DNA of 64,000 nt from Sedimentisphaerales bacterium (GCA_028281535.1 JANQJS010000042.1:1-64000); one strand, 5' to 3'. Positions 32,755 through 42,803 are shown, counted from the stretch's first letter. Notes: generated by a model not told the origin, from the sequence alone. A program made the numbers and translations.

Positions 32755-34716
32755 ATGAATAAGACCACACGCAACATATTAGGCATTCTTTGTGTGATTA
32801 TTATCACATTTAGTACGATCAATATTTTCCAAAATATGCGAACCTTAACTCGTGTCGACATTACGGACCAAAAAATATATACACTTTCAGAGGGGACATA
32901 TAAGGTTCTAAACAAATTAAACCAACCGATTACCCTAAAATTATATTATACCAAAACAGCCGTCAATGACTTACCAGATGAATACCGTTTCTTTAACGAC
33001 TACTATTATTATGTCAAAGCTCTTTTGGAAGAATACCAAGCTAATTCTAATAATATGGTAAAACTGGAATTCATTGACCCACGTCCATTAACTCAAGAAG
33101 AGGAAGAAGCTCGTGGCTTTGGATTAGCAAGCAGCCCATTACGAAATAATGAAAGTTTCTTCTTTGGCCTTGTTTTACAAACAGAATTTGGCGTGACCAA
33201 AAAGATTGCTGCCTTTTCACCACGAAGAAAAAATTTCGTTGAATATGATGTTAGCTATTTAATTGATACCGCAATCACAAAACAAAAAAGACGTATTGGC
33301 GTCATCAGTTCGCTTAATGTTTTTGGTGACAATATGTCAGGCTATATGGCCCAAATGATGCGTCAAAGAGGACAGCGAATCGCTCCTCCTTGGATCTTCA
33401 TTCAACAACTGAAACAACAGTTTGAAGTGAATAATATCCCTACTACAGCAAATGAAATTACCGATACAGATATTCTTATCGTATATCATCCAAAAGAATT
33501 ACCAGATAATATCCAGTTTGCGATTGATCAATTTGTATTAAAAGGTGGCCCAACAATTGTCTGCGTCGACCCATTTGCCGTTGCAGATCAACCTCAGGGC
33601 AATAACCCACAAGCTCGCATGAATCATTTGCCTTTTTCAGATTTAAATCGCTTGTTAGGCACTTGGGGCGTTGAAATTCCTATTGGGCAATTTTGTGGTG
33701 ACCTTTCGTTAACACAACCTATTCCAACTCGAGCGGGTAACATAAGCGTGCCAGGCGTCACCATGTTTACCAACAAACAATGTAATCCAGAGGACCCTAT
33801 CAGTGCCCCATTGAATCAAATTCTTTTCTACTTCGCAGGTGGTATTATTGACAAAAAAGTTGAAGGTGTAAATATATCCCCCATACTTTCAACAACGGAT
33901 AAAGGCAATGTTTTTGAAGCATCTCATATGGAATTCCTAGCAGGATTTAATAACACCGTTGCACAAAACATGCAAAATAAATTTACTGAAGGCGTTGAAC
34001 CAGTCAATGTTGGCATTCACTTAACAGGTAAATTTAAATCAGCCTATCCGAATGGCGTCATGGTTAATCCTAAACCAGACCCGGACGCGCCGGCAGATTC
34101 TAAACCCGAAAAAATCAAACTGACAGGACTCACCGAATCCGAAAATCAAAGTTCAATTGTTGTGTTTTCTGATATTGATTTCTTATCTGATAATGCTGCG
34201 TATGAACAATCTTTTCTCGGTACAGTAGCAACCCGTGGCGACAACAGCGCCCTTTTATTAAACACCATCGAAGTGATCAGTGGATCAGCTGATTTGCTGG
34301 CGATAAGATCACGTGGGAATTTCCAAAGACGATTTGAAGTCATTGATGAAATTGAAAACAAAGCCGAAAAAGAAAGTCTTGGTAAACTTCAGGAATTACA
34401 AGCTAAACGCGACAGTTTAGATCGAGAATTACAACAAATCATTGTGGAATCACAAAAATCAGATGGCACCATTGTTGTTGGCGAATCTTTCCAGCAAAAA
34501 ATCCAACAAAAGGAAAATGAAAAACGCCAGGCGGAAAAAGAAATTAAACAAGTACAATTGGGCAAACGCGTTCAAATTGAAGCGGTCCAAAACTACTGGG
34601 CGAACATGAATATGTTTGGCGCCCCTGTCGTGATTCTAATTATTGCCATTATTCTTGCCCTGAAACAAAAAATACAACGAAAAAAACATTTAGCGCAGCT
34701 AAAAGATTCTGAATAG
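32755..34716 (+). CDS. GldG-like extracytoplasmic ABC component
   Basis: 653 residues. An N-terminal membrane helix (ILGILCVIIITFSTINIF) and a C-terminal one (MFGAPVVILIIAIILALK) anchor a large domain between them. The GldG/ABC-type auxiliary domain is seen in TDQKIYTLSEGTYKVLNKL, FDYQ-like EFIDPRPL and TDILIVYHPKELPDNIQFAIDQFVLKGG. A coiled coil (ELQAKRDSLDRELQQIIVESQKSD...) precedes the last helix. In Bacteroidetes GldG helps gliding motility. In other phyla the same three-gene arrangement exists without gliding, and the transported substrate is unknown. Confidence 0.9.
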   Translation: MNKTTRNILGILCVIIITFSTINIFQNMRTLTRVDITDQKIYTLSEGTYKVLNKLNQPITLKLYYTKTAVNDLPDEYRFFNDYYYYVKALLEEYQANSNNMVKLEFIDPRPLTQEEEEARGFGLASSPLRNNESFFFGLVLQTEFGVTKKIAAFSPRRKNFVEYDVSYLIDTAITKQKRRIGVISSLNVFGDNMSGYMAQMMRQRGQRIAPPWIFIQQLKQQFEVNNIPTTANEITDTDILIVYHPKELPDNIQFAIDQFVLKGGPTIVCVDPFAVADQPQGNNPQARMNHLPFSDLNRLLGTWGVEIPIGQFCGDLSLTQPIPTRAGNISVPGVTMFTNKQCNPEDPISAPLNQILFYFAGGIIDKKVEGVNISPILSTTDKGNVFEASHMEFLAGFNNTVAQNMQNKFTEGVEPVNVGIHLTGKFKSAYPNGVMVNPKPDPDAPADSKPEKIKLTGLTESENQSSIVVFSDIDFLSDNAAYEQSFLGTVATRGDNSALLLNTIEVISGSADLLAIRSRGNFQRRFEVIDEIENKAEKESLGKLQELQAKRDSLDRELQQIIVESQKSDGTIVVGESFQQKIQQKENEKRQAEKEIKQVQLGKRVQIEAVQNYWANMNMFGAPVVILIIAIILALKQKIQRKKHLAQLKDSE

Positions 34717-34731
34717 ACTGAGGAGACAACC

Positions 34732-35835
34732 ATGAGCGAAAAGAAACTAGCAGTATTAGCGATTATTGCAGCCATCACGCTTAGCATCTCAATTTTACAA
34801 TCAAAAATGAGTCAAACCAAAACAGGAAGCACAAAGCAAGCTGGAGCAGGCGGCCTGCTCATTCAAGGACTGGATACTAGTTCTATTGAATCCATACAAA
34901 TCAAAGCTGGTGACGAAGATTTTAAAATTACCAAGCAAAATGGAAACTTTATCATTCCATCAAAAGCAAACTATCCAGCCGACCTGTCAGCCATCAATGA
35001 CTTAATCACATCCTGTTTAGATATCAAACTCAAAAATCTTGTAACCAGTAATCCTGAAAACTTTTCAGATCTGGGTTTAACAGACGAAAATGCCAACAGC
35101 CTTGTGAGATTTTTTGATAAAGATGATAAAGAAATGACTGGAGTCATCGTTGGCAACAATAGCATGGAAACTCGAAGCAAATTTGTCCGACAAACGGTTA
35201 AGAATGAAGCCTATGCCTCTAACAAAGCACCTTATATTCGCCCACAAATGCTCCAATATATTAACAAAATCATTTTGGAGTTAGAAGAAGATGACATTGC
35301 AAAAGTCATGATCCAAAATCCAGATGACACCTATTCCATTCGGAAAAATGAAGGTGAATACACCTATCAGCTTGATGCGACACCTGAAGGCCGTACAGCT
35401 AACAAGTATGCCATTCAAGCCGCATACCGCGCTGGTCAGAAAATCCAACTTACCGATATCGCGACTGGCTCTGTCGATATTTCAGGTTTAGATTTTACTA
35501 AATACAATGTCATCACCGAAATGGACAGCGGCATGATTTATACCTTCAAATATGCTGAAAAAGATGGAAAATATTATATGGTTTGCGATGCGATGTTTAA
35601 GGAAGAACTCCCTGTCTTTGATACATCACAACAGCATTCTGAAGATGAATTAAAAGCAATCGAAGCAAAATATCTAGCCAAAGATACTGCGGCAGCGTTT
35701 AGTGCCAAACACAAATCCTGGATCTATGAAGTTGGAAAAAGCACCTTTGATCAAATATCGAAGAAATCTGAGGACCTGCTAGATAAATTGCCAGAACCTA
35801 AAGAAGAGACGGCAGAAACAAACAGCAACGGCTAA
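34732..35835 (+). CDS. DUF4340 domain protein
   Basis: 367 residues. An N-terminal hydrophobic anchor (LAVLAIIAAITLSISILQ) is followed by an exposed domain. The repeated beta-strand pattern SIESIQIKAGDEDFKITKQNGNFIIPS is typical of DUF4340. It follows GldG by 15 nt and starts after GGAG, so it is part of the same operon. DUF4340 regularly lies downstream of GldG-like genes, but its role is not known. The gene converges on the sigma54 regulator with only 16 nt between stop codons and no visible terminator. Confidence 0.88.
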   Translation: MSEKKLAVLAIIAAITLSISILQSKMSQTKTGSTKQAGAGGLLIQGLDTSSIESIQIKAGDEDFKITKQNGNFIIPSKANYPADLSAINDLITSCLDIKLKNLVTSNPENFSDLGLTDENANSLVRFFDKDDKEMTGVIVGNNSMETRSKFVRQTVKNEAYASNKAPYIRPQMLQYINKIILELEEDDIAKVMIQNPDDTYSIRKNEGEYTYQLDATPEGRTANKYAIQAAYRAGQKIQLTDIATGSVDISGLDFTKYNVITEMDSGMIYTFKYAEKDGKYYMVCDAMFKEELPVFDTSQQHSEDELKAIEAKYLAKDTAAAFSAKHKSWIYEVGKSTFDQISKKSEDLLDKLPEPKEETAETNSNG

Positions 35836-35851
35836 ATAAACAATAATGATA

Positions 35852-37210
35852 TTATGTAAGGTTGTATTCTTTTATTTTACGGTAGAGGGTACGCTCACCA
35901 ATACCTAAAATTTTTGCTGCCATTTCACGATTTCCGCTTACCATCTCCAATGTCCGCTGGATAGCCGTTTTTTCAAGCTCACTAAGATTGACGCCAGCAA
36001 GATTACTTATTTCATCATTGGCATGGGTTTCGCCATGCATCTCAAATGGCAAATCTGCGACATCAATTAACTCTGATTCGGTGAGTACAACCATCGCTTT
36101 GACAGCATTTCGAAGTTCTCGAATATTTCCGGGCCAATGGTAGCTTTTTAATGTACGTAGAGCCGCTGGGGTGAACCCTTTAACTTTCCGATCTTCAGAC
36201 TTCGCAAATTCAGAGATGAAATGTTCGAGAAGCAATGGAATATCTTCACGACGATTTCTTAACGGTGGAATATCAATGTTGACACCACGAATTCTAAAAT
36301 AAAGATCTTGTCTGAAATTTTTCTCTTCGACCTGCTGTTCCAAATCCTTATTGGTCGCACTAATGATTCGGACATCAACTTTTTTTCCCGATGTCGCACC
36401 AACAGGAATGACAATCTGATCTTCTAGAATACGTAATAATTTAGCCTGCATTGTCAGGGGCATATCTCCAATTTCATCCAGAAACAATGTCCCCTTATCA
36501 GCAATTTCGAAATACCCTTTACGATCTGAGGTGGCTCCGGTAAAGGATCCTTTAATATGACCGAATAACTCACTTTCTAATAAAGTATCACTTAAACCCG
36601 CACAGTTGACGGCTTGAAATTGCTCTAATTTTCTTGGAGAATTATTGTGAATTGCCGCGGCAAGTAATTCCTTACCCGCGCCGCTTTCGCCATGAAGCAA
36701 CACTGGAATCGTAGATCGAGCCGCTTTTTGAAGCTTATCCAATATTTTCAGCATTTTTGGCGAATCACCAATCACACCATCAAAACCAAATTTTTCATCT
36801 AGCTTCTCATGAAGCAATTCATTTTCCGTCTCGAGATGGACTTTATCCGTCGCACGGTTCACAACAGCTCTTAGCAAATCCAGATCAATCGGTTTTTCAA
36901 TATAATCGTAAGCCCCTTCTCTCAGAGCTTTTTTACAAGTATCAATTGTACTATGCGCCGTAATTAATACGACCTCACAATTCTGTGTACTATTTGCGAC
37001 CTCATTAACGATATCCAGACCATCGACTTTACCGCCCAATTTCAAATCGGTAACAACAACATGCCAAATGCCGCTGTTATATTTTTCAAGGCCCTCTTCA
37101 CCATTGACCGCTGTCGAAACGTTATACCCCTCATTCTCTAAAGCTTCTGCTAACGCTTCACCGTGTGCGACTTCATCTTCAACAATTAATATATTCGATT
37201 TTTGACTCAT
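35852..37210 (-). CDS. NtrC-family sigma54-dependent response regulator
   Basis: 452 residues. A receiver domain (~1-120) has the acidic pocket EDE and the phospho-acceptor Asp in VVVTDLKLGG. The AAA+ domain has Walker A GESGAGKE and the sigma54-contact loop as GSFTGA instead of the usual GAFTGA. A Fis-type HTH ends the protein (SGNREMAAKILGIGERTLYRKIKEY). It activates sigma54 promoters when phosphorylated. The cognate kinase is encoded 7 nt upstream, so the pair is one unit. The target genes are not evident. The A to S change in GAFTGA is a conservative substitution that some activators carry. Confidence 0.95.
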   Translation of the reverse strand: MSQKSNILIVEDEVAHGEALAEALENEGYNVSTAVNGEEGLEKYNSGIWHVVVTDLKLGGKVDGLDIVNEVANSTQNCEVVLITAHSTIDTCKKALREGAYDYIEKPIDLDLLRAVVNRATDKVHLETENELLHEKLDEKFGFDGVIGDSPKMLKILDKLQKAARSTIPVLLHGESGAGKELLAAAIHNNSPRKLEQFQAVNCAGLSDTLLESELFGHIKGSFTGATSDRKGYFEIADKGTLFLDEIGDMPLTMQAKLLRILEDQIVIPVGATSGKKVDVRIISATNKDLEQQVEEKNFRQDLYFRIRGVNIDIPPLRNRREDIPLLLEHFISEFAKSEDRKVKGFTPAALRTLKSYHWPGNIRELRNAVKAMVVLTESELIDVADLPFEMHGETHANDEISNLAGVNLSELEKTAIQRTLEMVSGNREMAAKILGIGERTLYRKIKEYNLT

Positions 37211-37217
37211 AGTGTTC

Positions 37218-38069
37218 TTATTCTACTAAAGGCAAACTAATTGTAAAGCTCGAACCTTTACCTGGTTCACTGTGTAATTCAATATGTCCCTCATGTTCTT
37301 CAATGATTCGACGACAGGTTGGTAATCCCAAACCGCTCCCGCCTGATTTTGTGGTATAATAGGCATCAAATATTTTTTTCGAATCTTCTGGCCCTATTCC
37401 AGGCCCCGTATCAATCACTTCAATAATAGCATCCGTTTTATCTGTTTTGCTATTTATGATTAAATCACCGTTACCATCCATTGCCTGTACCGCATTAATA
37501 AATAAATTTAATAAAGCCTGCTTGATCAAATCGGCATCAATTTGACAATGTAATTGAGATTTCAGTATATTTGGGCGAATTTGAATGCCTTGCGAAACCG
37601 CTTGAGGCTCGTAAAAATCTATTAATTCTTCCAACAAAGCATTGATATCATGCTTTTGAGTACGAAGCTCCATTCGACCGGCATACTTCATGAAATCATT
37701 TAATGTGTCTGCCAGCCTATCAGCTTCAGACGTCAATGTGTCGATTTTCCGTAATTGTCGTTTGAGGCGATGTTGAATATCACCCATATCGATATGCTCA
37801 GTATGATCCTGATCAAAACCGACTCTCATCCGAGTAATATCTTCCGATAAGAGTTTTAAATTCACCTTAATAATCGAAAGAGGATTTCGAATTTCATGGG
37901 CAAGATTTCCAGTTAACGTCCCCAGTTCCGCAAGTTTCTCAGCTCGCTTCGTACGTCGCATCAATCGCTGTTGGCTTAGGCTCTTTCGCCGTGACCACAC
38001 GAGAGCCACTTGCCAAAAAATCAATGCACTCACTAAGACACCAACACTAAATGCCAAAAAAGAGTTCAT
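37218..38069 (-). CDS. Sensor histidine kinase partner of the sigma54 regulator
   Basis: 283 residues. One N-terminal hydrophobic helix (FSVGVLVSALIFWQVALVW) anchors it, with little periplasmic sensor. The HisKA box is LGTLTGNLAHEIRNPLSIIKVNL with phospho-acceptor His. The ATPase part has ALLNLFINAVQAM (N box), DTGPGIGPEDSKKIFDAYYTTK (G1, split over its loop) and GSGLGLPTCRRII (G2). The organisation resembles NtrB/AtoS-type kinases. It is transcribed with the response regulator downstream. Its 5' end lies 90 nt after the pnp stop codon, beyond the pnp terminator. Confidence 0.93.
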   Translation of the reverse strand: MNSFLAFSVGVLVSALIFWQVALVWSRRKSLSQQRLMRRTKRAEKLAELGTLTGNLAHEIRNPLSIIKVNLKLLSEDITRMRVGFDQDHTEHIDMGDIQHRLKRQLRKIDTLTSEADRLADTLNDFMKYAGRMELRTQKHDINALLEELIDFYEPQAVSQGIQIRPNILKSQLHCQIDADLIKQALLNLFINAVQAMDGNGDLIINSKTDKTDAIIEVIDTGPGIGPEDSKKIFDAYYTTKSGGSGLGLPTCRRIIEEHEGHIELHSEPGKGSSFTISLPLVE

Positions 38070-38099
38070 GCAGTGGAACCTACCCAGAAAATGCTAACG

Positions 38100-38134
38100 A
38101 AAAAAATAAGGCGACTACCATTAAAGTAGCCGCC
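38100..38134 (-). terminator. Rho-independent terminator of pnp
   Basis: On the minus strand GGCGGCTAC and GTAGTCGCC form a 9-bp stem (one wobble) with a 7-nt loop, followed by TTATTTTTTT. It lies 25 nt after the pnp stop. Confidence 0.88.
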
Positions 38135-38158
38135 ATAAAATAATCTAATAGAAATTGA

Positions 38159-40273
38159 TTATGCTTCAGCTGCGGCGGCTTCTTTTTCTTCATCAGCCAT
38201 AACACTTTTACGAGACAATTTAATACGTCCCTGCTCATCAATACCAATGACTTTGCAACGAATTTCATCGCCAACTTTGCAATAATCTTCGACGGAATTA
38301 ACATATTCGTTGGCCAATTCGCTAATATGGCAAAGCCCTTCTTTGCCAGGAGCGATTTCAATAAATGCACCAAATTCTTTGATCGCAACCACTCGGCCGT
38401 TATAAACACGACCTTCTTCAACAGGTTCGACCATCGACTGGATGATTTCTTTCGCTTTCAAATAGCCGTCAGTGCCAACACAGGAAATAATAGCAGTACC
38501 ATCTTCTTCGATTTCGATAACGGTACCTGTATTCTCTTGAAGCTTCTTAATATCTTTACCACCAGGACCGATGATCTTACCAATCATATCCTGCGGAATA
38601 ACGGTACTTGTAATACGTGGCGCATATGGTGACAGATCGCCGCGAGGTTGATCAATCGCTGCCAGCATGGTCTTGAGAATATCCATACGAGCCTGCTTAG
38701 CACGACCCAAGGTTTCGCGAATGATATCAAAGGAGATACCACGTGTTTTCAAATCAAGTTGAATACCGGTAATCCCTTTTTGGCTACCAGCGACTTTGAA
38801 GTCCATATCACCATAATGATCTTCTTCGCCCAGAATGTCTGTCAACAAGATGGTTTGATCACCTTCTTGCACCATACCGATAGAGATACCTGCAACAGGA
38901 CGCTTAATAGGAACACCAGCATCCATCATAGCGAGCGTTCCACCGCAAACAGATGCCATAGAACTTGAACCATTGGATTCAAGAATATCACTGACCAACT
39001 TAATGGTATATGGGAATTCATCTGGACCAGGAATAACAGGTTTCAATGACTTTTCAGCCAAAGCTCCGTGACCAAGTTCACGTCGACCAGGGCCCATGAT
39101 GCGTCTTGCTTCACCCACACAGAATGGTGGGAAGTTATAGTGCAGCATAAATTTTTGTCGGTACTCTTCCTGAAGGTTTTCAATGATTTGCTCATCTTTC
39201 ACCGTACCTAGCGTCGCGGTCACAAGCCCTTGTGTTTCGCCTCGAGTAAACAAAGCGGAGCCATGTGTACGAGGTAGCAATGCTACTTCAGCGGATATAT
39301 CACGCAATTGATCATGTGGGCGACCCGCGCTGCGGCGTCCCGCTAAAATTTCATCACGAACAACACTTTCTTCAAAATCTTCAATAGCCATACGAACCAC
39401 TTCTGGTGCATGTTGAGGTTCACCTTCTTCAGGGCACCATTCTTCTTTGATTGGATCAAATAAAGCTGAAATTGCATCCCTTCGTTCTTGCTTGCCTTCT
39501 AATTTACGGGCATCACGATACGCATCACCAATGCGATCATGCAATTCTTTAACTAAAGCGGAGGTGTCTGGCGAAACAAACTCTTTTTTCGGCTGGCCTG
39601 CAACATCTACTAATTCGTTAATCAAATCACAAACATCAATAATGGTTTTGTGACCTAATTCCATCGCACTGGCAATGACATCTTCTTCTAATTCATTTGA
39701 CTGAACTTCAATCATATTGATAGCATCATGATGACCACCGAGAACCATCTCCAAAGCAGATTCTTTCATCTGCTCGATCGTCGGATTGACAACAAACTCA
39801 TCATTAATATACCCAATACGCACAGACGCCAGAGGACCATTAAACGGCACTTCTGAAATACTCAGTGCGGCGAAGGCACCAATCATCGCCAAAATATCAG
39901 CATCATTTTCTTCATCTGCCGACAACACCATGGTTTGAATCTGCACTTCATTAAAATATCCTTTGGGGAATGCAGGACGACAAGGCCTGTCGATCATACG
40001 CATGGTTAAAATTTCTTTATTCGATGGACGACCATCACGCTTGATAAATCCGCCAGGGAATTTACCGGCAGCGGAGGTTTTTTCACGATAGTCTACCGTC
40101 AACGGAAAAAAATCGATCCCCTCCCTGGGTTCAGCAGAAACCACGGTTGCGAGAACCATTGTTTCGCCATACTGTACAACGACTGCCGCCGATGCTTGTT
40201 TTGCTAACTTACCTGTCTCAAGGGACAATTCTCTTCCTGCAATTGTTTTTGATACTTTCTTAACCGTTGACAT
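38159..40273 (-). CDS. pnp: Polyribonucleotide nucleotidyltransferase (PNPase)
   Basis: 704 residues, normal for PNPase. Two RNase PH domains (1-~220 and ~310-540) are present, with MRMIDRPCRPAFPKGYFNE, GQTILLTDILGEEDHYGDMDFKVAG (actual GDQTILLTD...) and RTHGSALFTRGETQ. A KH domain (MIGKIIGPGGKDIKKLQENTG) and an S1 domain (GRVVAIKEFGAFIEIAPGKEGLCHISEL) follow. It degrades RNA 3' to 5' with phosphate. A short Ala/Glu tail ends the protein. The order rpsO-pnp is the ancient bacterial arrangement. AAGGAAAAAAC precedes the ATG. Confidence 0.97.
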   Translation of the reverse strand: MSTVKKVSKTIAGRELSLETGKLAKQASAAVVVQYGETMVLATVVSAEPREGIDFFPLTVDYREKTSAAGKFPGGFIKRDGRPSNKEILTMRMIDRPCRPAFPKGYFNEVQIQTMVLSADEENDADILAMIGAFAALSISEVPFNGPLASVRIGYINDEFVVNPTIEQMKESALEMVLGGHHDAINMIEVQSNELEEDVIASAMELGHKTIIDVCDLINELVDVAGQPKKEFVSPDTSALVKELHDRIGDAYRDARKLEGKQERRDAISALFDPIKEEWCPEEGEPQHAPEVVRMAIEDFEESVVRDEILAGRRSAGRPHDQLRDISAEVALLPRTHGSALFTRGETQGLVTATLGTVKDEQIIENLQEEYRQKFMLHYNFPPFCVGEARRIMGPGRRELGHGALAEKSLKPVIPGPDEFPYTIKLVSDILESNGSSSMASVCGGTLAMMDAGVPIKRPVAGISIGMVQEGDQTILLTDILGEEDHYGDMDFKVAGSQKGITGIQLDLKTRGISFDIIRETLGRAKQARMDILKTMLAAIDQPRGDLSPYAPRITSTVIPQDMIGKIIGPGGKDIKKLQENTGTVIEIEEDGTAIISCVGTDGYLKAKEIIQSMVEPVEEGRVYNGRVVAIKEFGAFIEIAPGKEGLCHISELANEYVNSVEDYCKVGDEIRCKVIGIDEQGRIKLSRKSVMADEEKEAAAAEA

Positions 40274-40417
40274 GTTTTTTCCTTCTTTCTTCTTTCTTTA
40301 CATTGCTAAAATTTTCTTCTCAAGCCTCTATTTCTTTCAACGTCCATTTCTTCATGTTGCTCATTCGCTGCTGACAAAATATAAATTGATTGAAACATAC
40401 TATTGACATTTGTTCTC

Positions 40418-40430
40418 CCTGCGCAGCAGG
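40418..40430 (-). other. Small stem-loop between rpsO and pnp
   Basis: CCTGC and GCAGG surround a 3-nt loop. It lies in the 206-nt rpsO-pnp gap where several bacteria have an RNase processing hairpin. It has no T-tract, so it is not a terminator. Confidence 0.35.
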
Positions 40431-40479
40431 AAAGACACATTAAATACTATTTTTATTAAAACATTATTGAAAATAATCT

Positions 40480-40746
40480 CTATTTTCGCAGACCTAATCG
40501 GCCAATAAGAGTGGTATATCTTTCATGATCATTTTTGGAAAGATACTTCAATAAGCTTGAACGCTTACCGACCATTTTCAACAAACCACGACGGGATGCA
40601 TGGTCTTTTTTATGAGTTCTGAGGTGTTCAGTGAGCTCCTGAATACGGCTGGTCAAAATAGCAACCTGCACTTCAGGGGACCCAGTATCGTGATCATGAA
40701 TAGAATATTCTTTGATCACTTTTTGCTTATTCTCTTGTGTAATCAT
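40480..40746 (-). CDS. rpsO: 30S ribosomal protein S15
   Basis: 88 residues, exactly S15 length. The family pattern is complete: [40 protein letters not shown] (across the sequence), then [13 protein letters not shown] and [12 protein letters not shown]. It binds 16S rRNA early in 30S assembly. AAGGAATGTAAGTT precedes the ATG. It has a near-consensus promoter and a ~100-nt leader with a stem-loop. S15 often represses its own translation by binding its leader. Confidence 0.98.
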   Translation of the reverse strand: MITQENKQKVIKEYSIHDHDTGSPEVQVAILTSRIQELTEHLRTHKKDHASRRGLLKMVGKRSSLLKYLSKNDHERYTTLIGRLGLRK

Positions 40747-40812
40747 AACTTACATTCCTTCCCCGCCGGGCCCGAACAACGAAACCTGGCAGCTTAGAAG
40801 ATTAATCTTTGG

Positions 40813-40837
40813 TTCTCTCGGCACTCTGCCCAGAGAA
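40813..40837 (-). promoter_or_regulatory. Stem-loop in the rpsO mRNA leader
   Basis: On the minus strand TTCTCT and AGAGAA pair, followed after a G-G mismatch by GGCA / TGCC and a GAG loop. It lies at the start of the ~95-nt leader of rpsO. A second palindromic stretch (AAGATTAATCTT) and a G/C-rich run follow before the ribosome-binding site. Candidate S15 autoregulatory leader. Confidence 0.45.
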
Positions 40838-40847
40838 TGAATCAAGT

Positions 40848-40876
40848 ACTATACTCAATAATCACCTAAAAGGCAA
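40848..40876 (-). promoter_or_regulatory. Promoter of rpsO-pnp
   Basis: On the minus strand TTGCCT, a 17-nt spacer and TATAGT. The predicted start is near 40841, which leaves about 95 nt of leader. Confidence 0.65.
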
Positions 40877-40893
40877 TAACTTGTTAAATATTT

Positions 40894-41880
40894 TTATTTC
40901 AGAAACTTATAGGCCATTTCGGCATGATATGAAATGATCAGATCGGCCCCCGCCCGCTTGAGACTGGTAAAAATTTCTTGGACAATTTTTTCTTCATCCA
41001 GCCACCCTTTTTCCGCGGCAGCTTTAACCATAGCATACTCCCCAGACACATTGTAAGCCACGGTCGGCATTTTGAAGGATTCCTTGGCTCGGTAAATGAT
41101 GTCCATATAGGATAGGGCCGGCTTGACCATGACCAGATCCGCATTCTCTGAGACATCAACATCAATTTCCCGCATCGCTTCATGGCTATTGGCAAAATCC
41201 ATTTGATAACTTTTTCGATCACCAAATTGAGGTGAGCCTTGCGCAGCATCGCGAAATGGACCATAGAAATTCGAGGCGTACTTTGCGGAGTATGCCATGA
41301 TCGGCACATGACTGAATCCTTGCTCATCCAAAGATTCACGAATGACCCCAACTCCTCCATCAATCATACCCGAAGGCGCTACCATATCAGCCCCAGCCTT
41401 AGCATGGGACACGGCTTGCAATGCCAAATTATTTAACGTTGTATCATGATCGAGCACATACTCACCATTTCGCTCAATCAGTAAACCACAATGCCCATGA
41501 TCAGTATATTCGCAAAAACAGACATCCGTAATTAACAGCATACCAGGAACAGCTTCACGCAATGCTCGCAAGGCATTCTGGATGATGCCATTTTTATCAT
41601 TCCACGTATCAGTTCCTTGTGGATCTTTCTTTTCAGGAATACCAAAGAGCAAGATCGCCTTAATTCCACAATCTTGAAGAGATTTTACATAATCAATGGA
41701 TTTGTCAACGGACCATTGAAATTGACCAGGCATCGAGGAAATTTCATTTCGAACATTTTCGCCATGATGGATAAAGACGGGTTGAATCAAATCATCCACT
41801 GAAAGTATGGTTTCACGTACCATAGAGCGAATGGTTTCATTGGCACGCATACGGGATAGACGTTGTATAAATTCATTCAT
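40894..41880 (-). CDS. hemB: Delta-aminolevulinic acid dehydratase (porphobilinogen synthase)
   Basis: 328 residues, the standard HemB size. The zinc-site cysteines are in [15 protein letters not shown]. The two active-site lysines lie in [19 protein letters not shown] (first) and [10 protein letters not shown] (second). FVHHGENV-type start (actual [19 protein letters not shown]) matches the family. It condenses two 5-aminolevulinate to porphobilinogen in heme biosynthesis, which this cytochrome-rich organism needs. It lies between rpsO and comF on the minus strand. Confidence 0.97.
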   Translation of the reverse strand: MNEFIQRLSRMRANETIRSMVRETILSVDDLIQPVFIHHGENVRNEISSMPGQFQWSVDKSIDYVKSLQDCGIKAILLFGIPEKKDPQGTDTWNDKNGIIQNALRALREAVPGMLLITDVCFCEYTDHGHCGLLIERNGEYVLDHDTTLNNLALQAVSHAKAGADMVAPSGMIDGGVGVIRESLDEQGFSHVPIMAYSAKYASNFYGPFRDAAQGSPQFGDRKSYQMDFANSHEAMREIDVDVSENADLVMVKPALSYMDIIYRAKESFKMPTVAYNVSGEYAMVKAAAEKGWLDEEKIVQEIFTSLKRAGADLIISYHAEMAYKFLK

Positions 41881-41963
41881 AAGATTGTCTCAAAAATACT
41901 ATTATACCTAAATCCCTCATAGCACACAAGAGTCGCGTTATGATTAGTTTATCGCCTAGATAA

Positions 41964-42731
41964 TCAAACATTTCCAGCGGCAGTTATCACCGCAGCAGAA
42001 ATCATCTTGGGAGAAGCACTCTTCAAGGCATTTGCAGCAACACGAAGCGTCGTACCTGTTGTTGTCACATCATCAACAAGGCATATATGTTTGTTTTCAA
42101 AATCCAGATCTGGTCTTACCACAAAAGACCCACTGAGATTTCGGACTCGCTCACTAATCGACAAATCTGTTTGCGCAGGAGTGTCCTTCACCTTAATCAG
42201 GTCCGTACAAACCCCCGTTTTAATGCCATGCATTTTTAGATGATAAGATGTTTGCCGGGCAAGAAGCTCGCTTTGGTTATACTTTCGTAGCCACTTACGT
42301 TTCCAATACAGTGGGATAGGCACAAAAACATCAACCCTGCTCAATGCTTTATCACCGATAATAGCACTAGCTAGAAGTTTTCCTAAAAATGAATCCAGAT
42401 GACTTTGATTGTAATATTTTAATTGATGGATCAAATCCCGAAGTAAACCATCAAATTCTCCTACCCGTACGACACGCGACACCACAGGTCGACGATTTTG
42501 GCACTGATGACAACGATCATCAATCAAAGCAAAAGCTCCAACATTATGGCCACAGGTCGGACAATAATCTGACTGTAAATTTAAACGGCATTTTTCCCAA
42601 CATGTATTACACAAATAATCAGTATACGTATCGATAGATTTATGACAATTTTGACACGAAGCAGGACAAAGTAGATCCAGAACCTGAGACGTAATCAATT
42701 GAGGAAATTTCATCCATTTATCTGCAACCAT
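41964..42731 (-). CDS. comF: ComF family protein (phosphoribosyltransferase-like)
   Basis: 255 residues. An N-terminal zinc-ribbon region has CPASCQNCHKS, CNTC, CPTCGH and CHQCQNRRP (four CXXC-type pairs). The C-terminal phosphoribosyltransferase core includes VFVPIPLYWKRKWLRKYNQSELLAR and the PRPP loop HICLVDDVTTTGTTL. ComF proteins act in DNA uptake in competent bacteria, possibly as helicase partners. No other com gene is nearby. It is divergent from lptF. Confidence 0.9.
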   Translation of the reverse strand: MVADKWMKFPQLITSQVLDLLCPASCQNCHKSIDTYTDYLCNTCWEKCRLNLQSDYCPTCGHNVGAFALIDDRCHQCQNRRPVVSRVVRVGEFDGLLRDLIHQLKYYNQSHLDSFLGKLLASAIIGDKALSRVDVFVPIPLYWKRKWLRKYNQSELLARQTSYHLKMHGIKTGVCTDLIKVKDTPAQTDLSISERVRNLSGSFVVRPDLDFENKHICLVDDVTTTGTTLRVAANALKSASPKMISAAVITAAGNV

Positions 42732-42803
42732 AACCCACTTTAATGTCTAAACTCCTATTGAGCGAATAATTAATCGATGCGCCTAGAATTTTTTATTGAC
42801 AAA

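Noticed and set aside
35836-35851. A bidirectional terminator between the DUF4340 gene and the sigma54 regulator
   Set aside because: Only 16 nt separate the stop codons and no inverted repeat is present.
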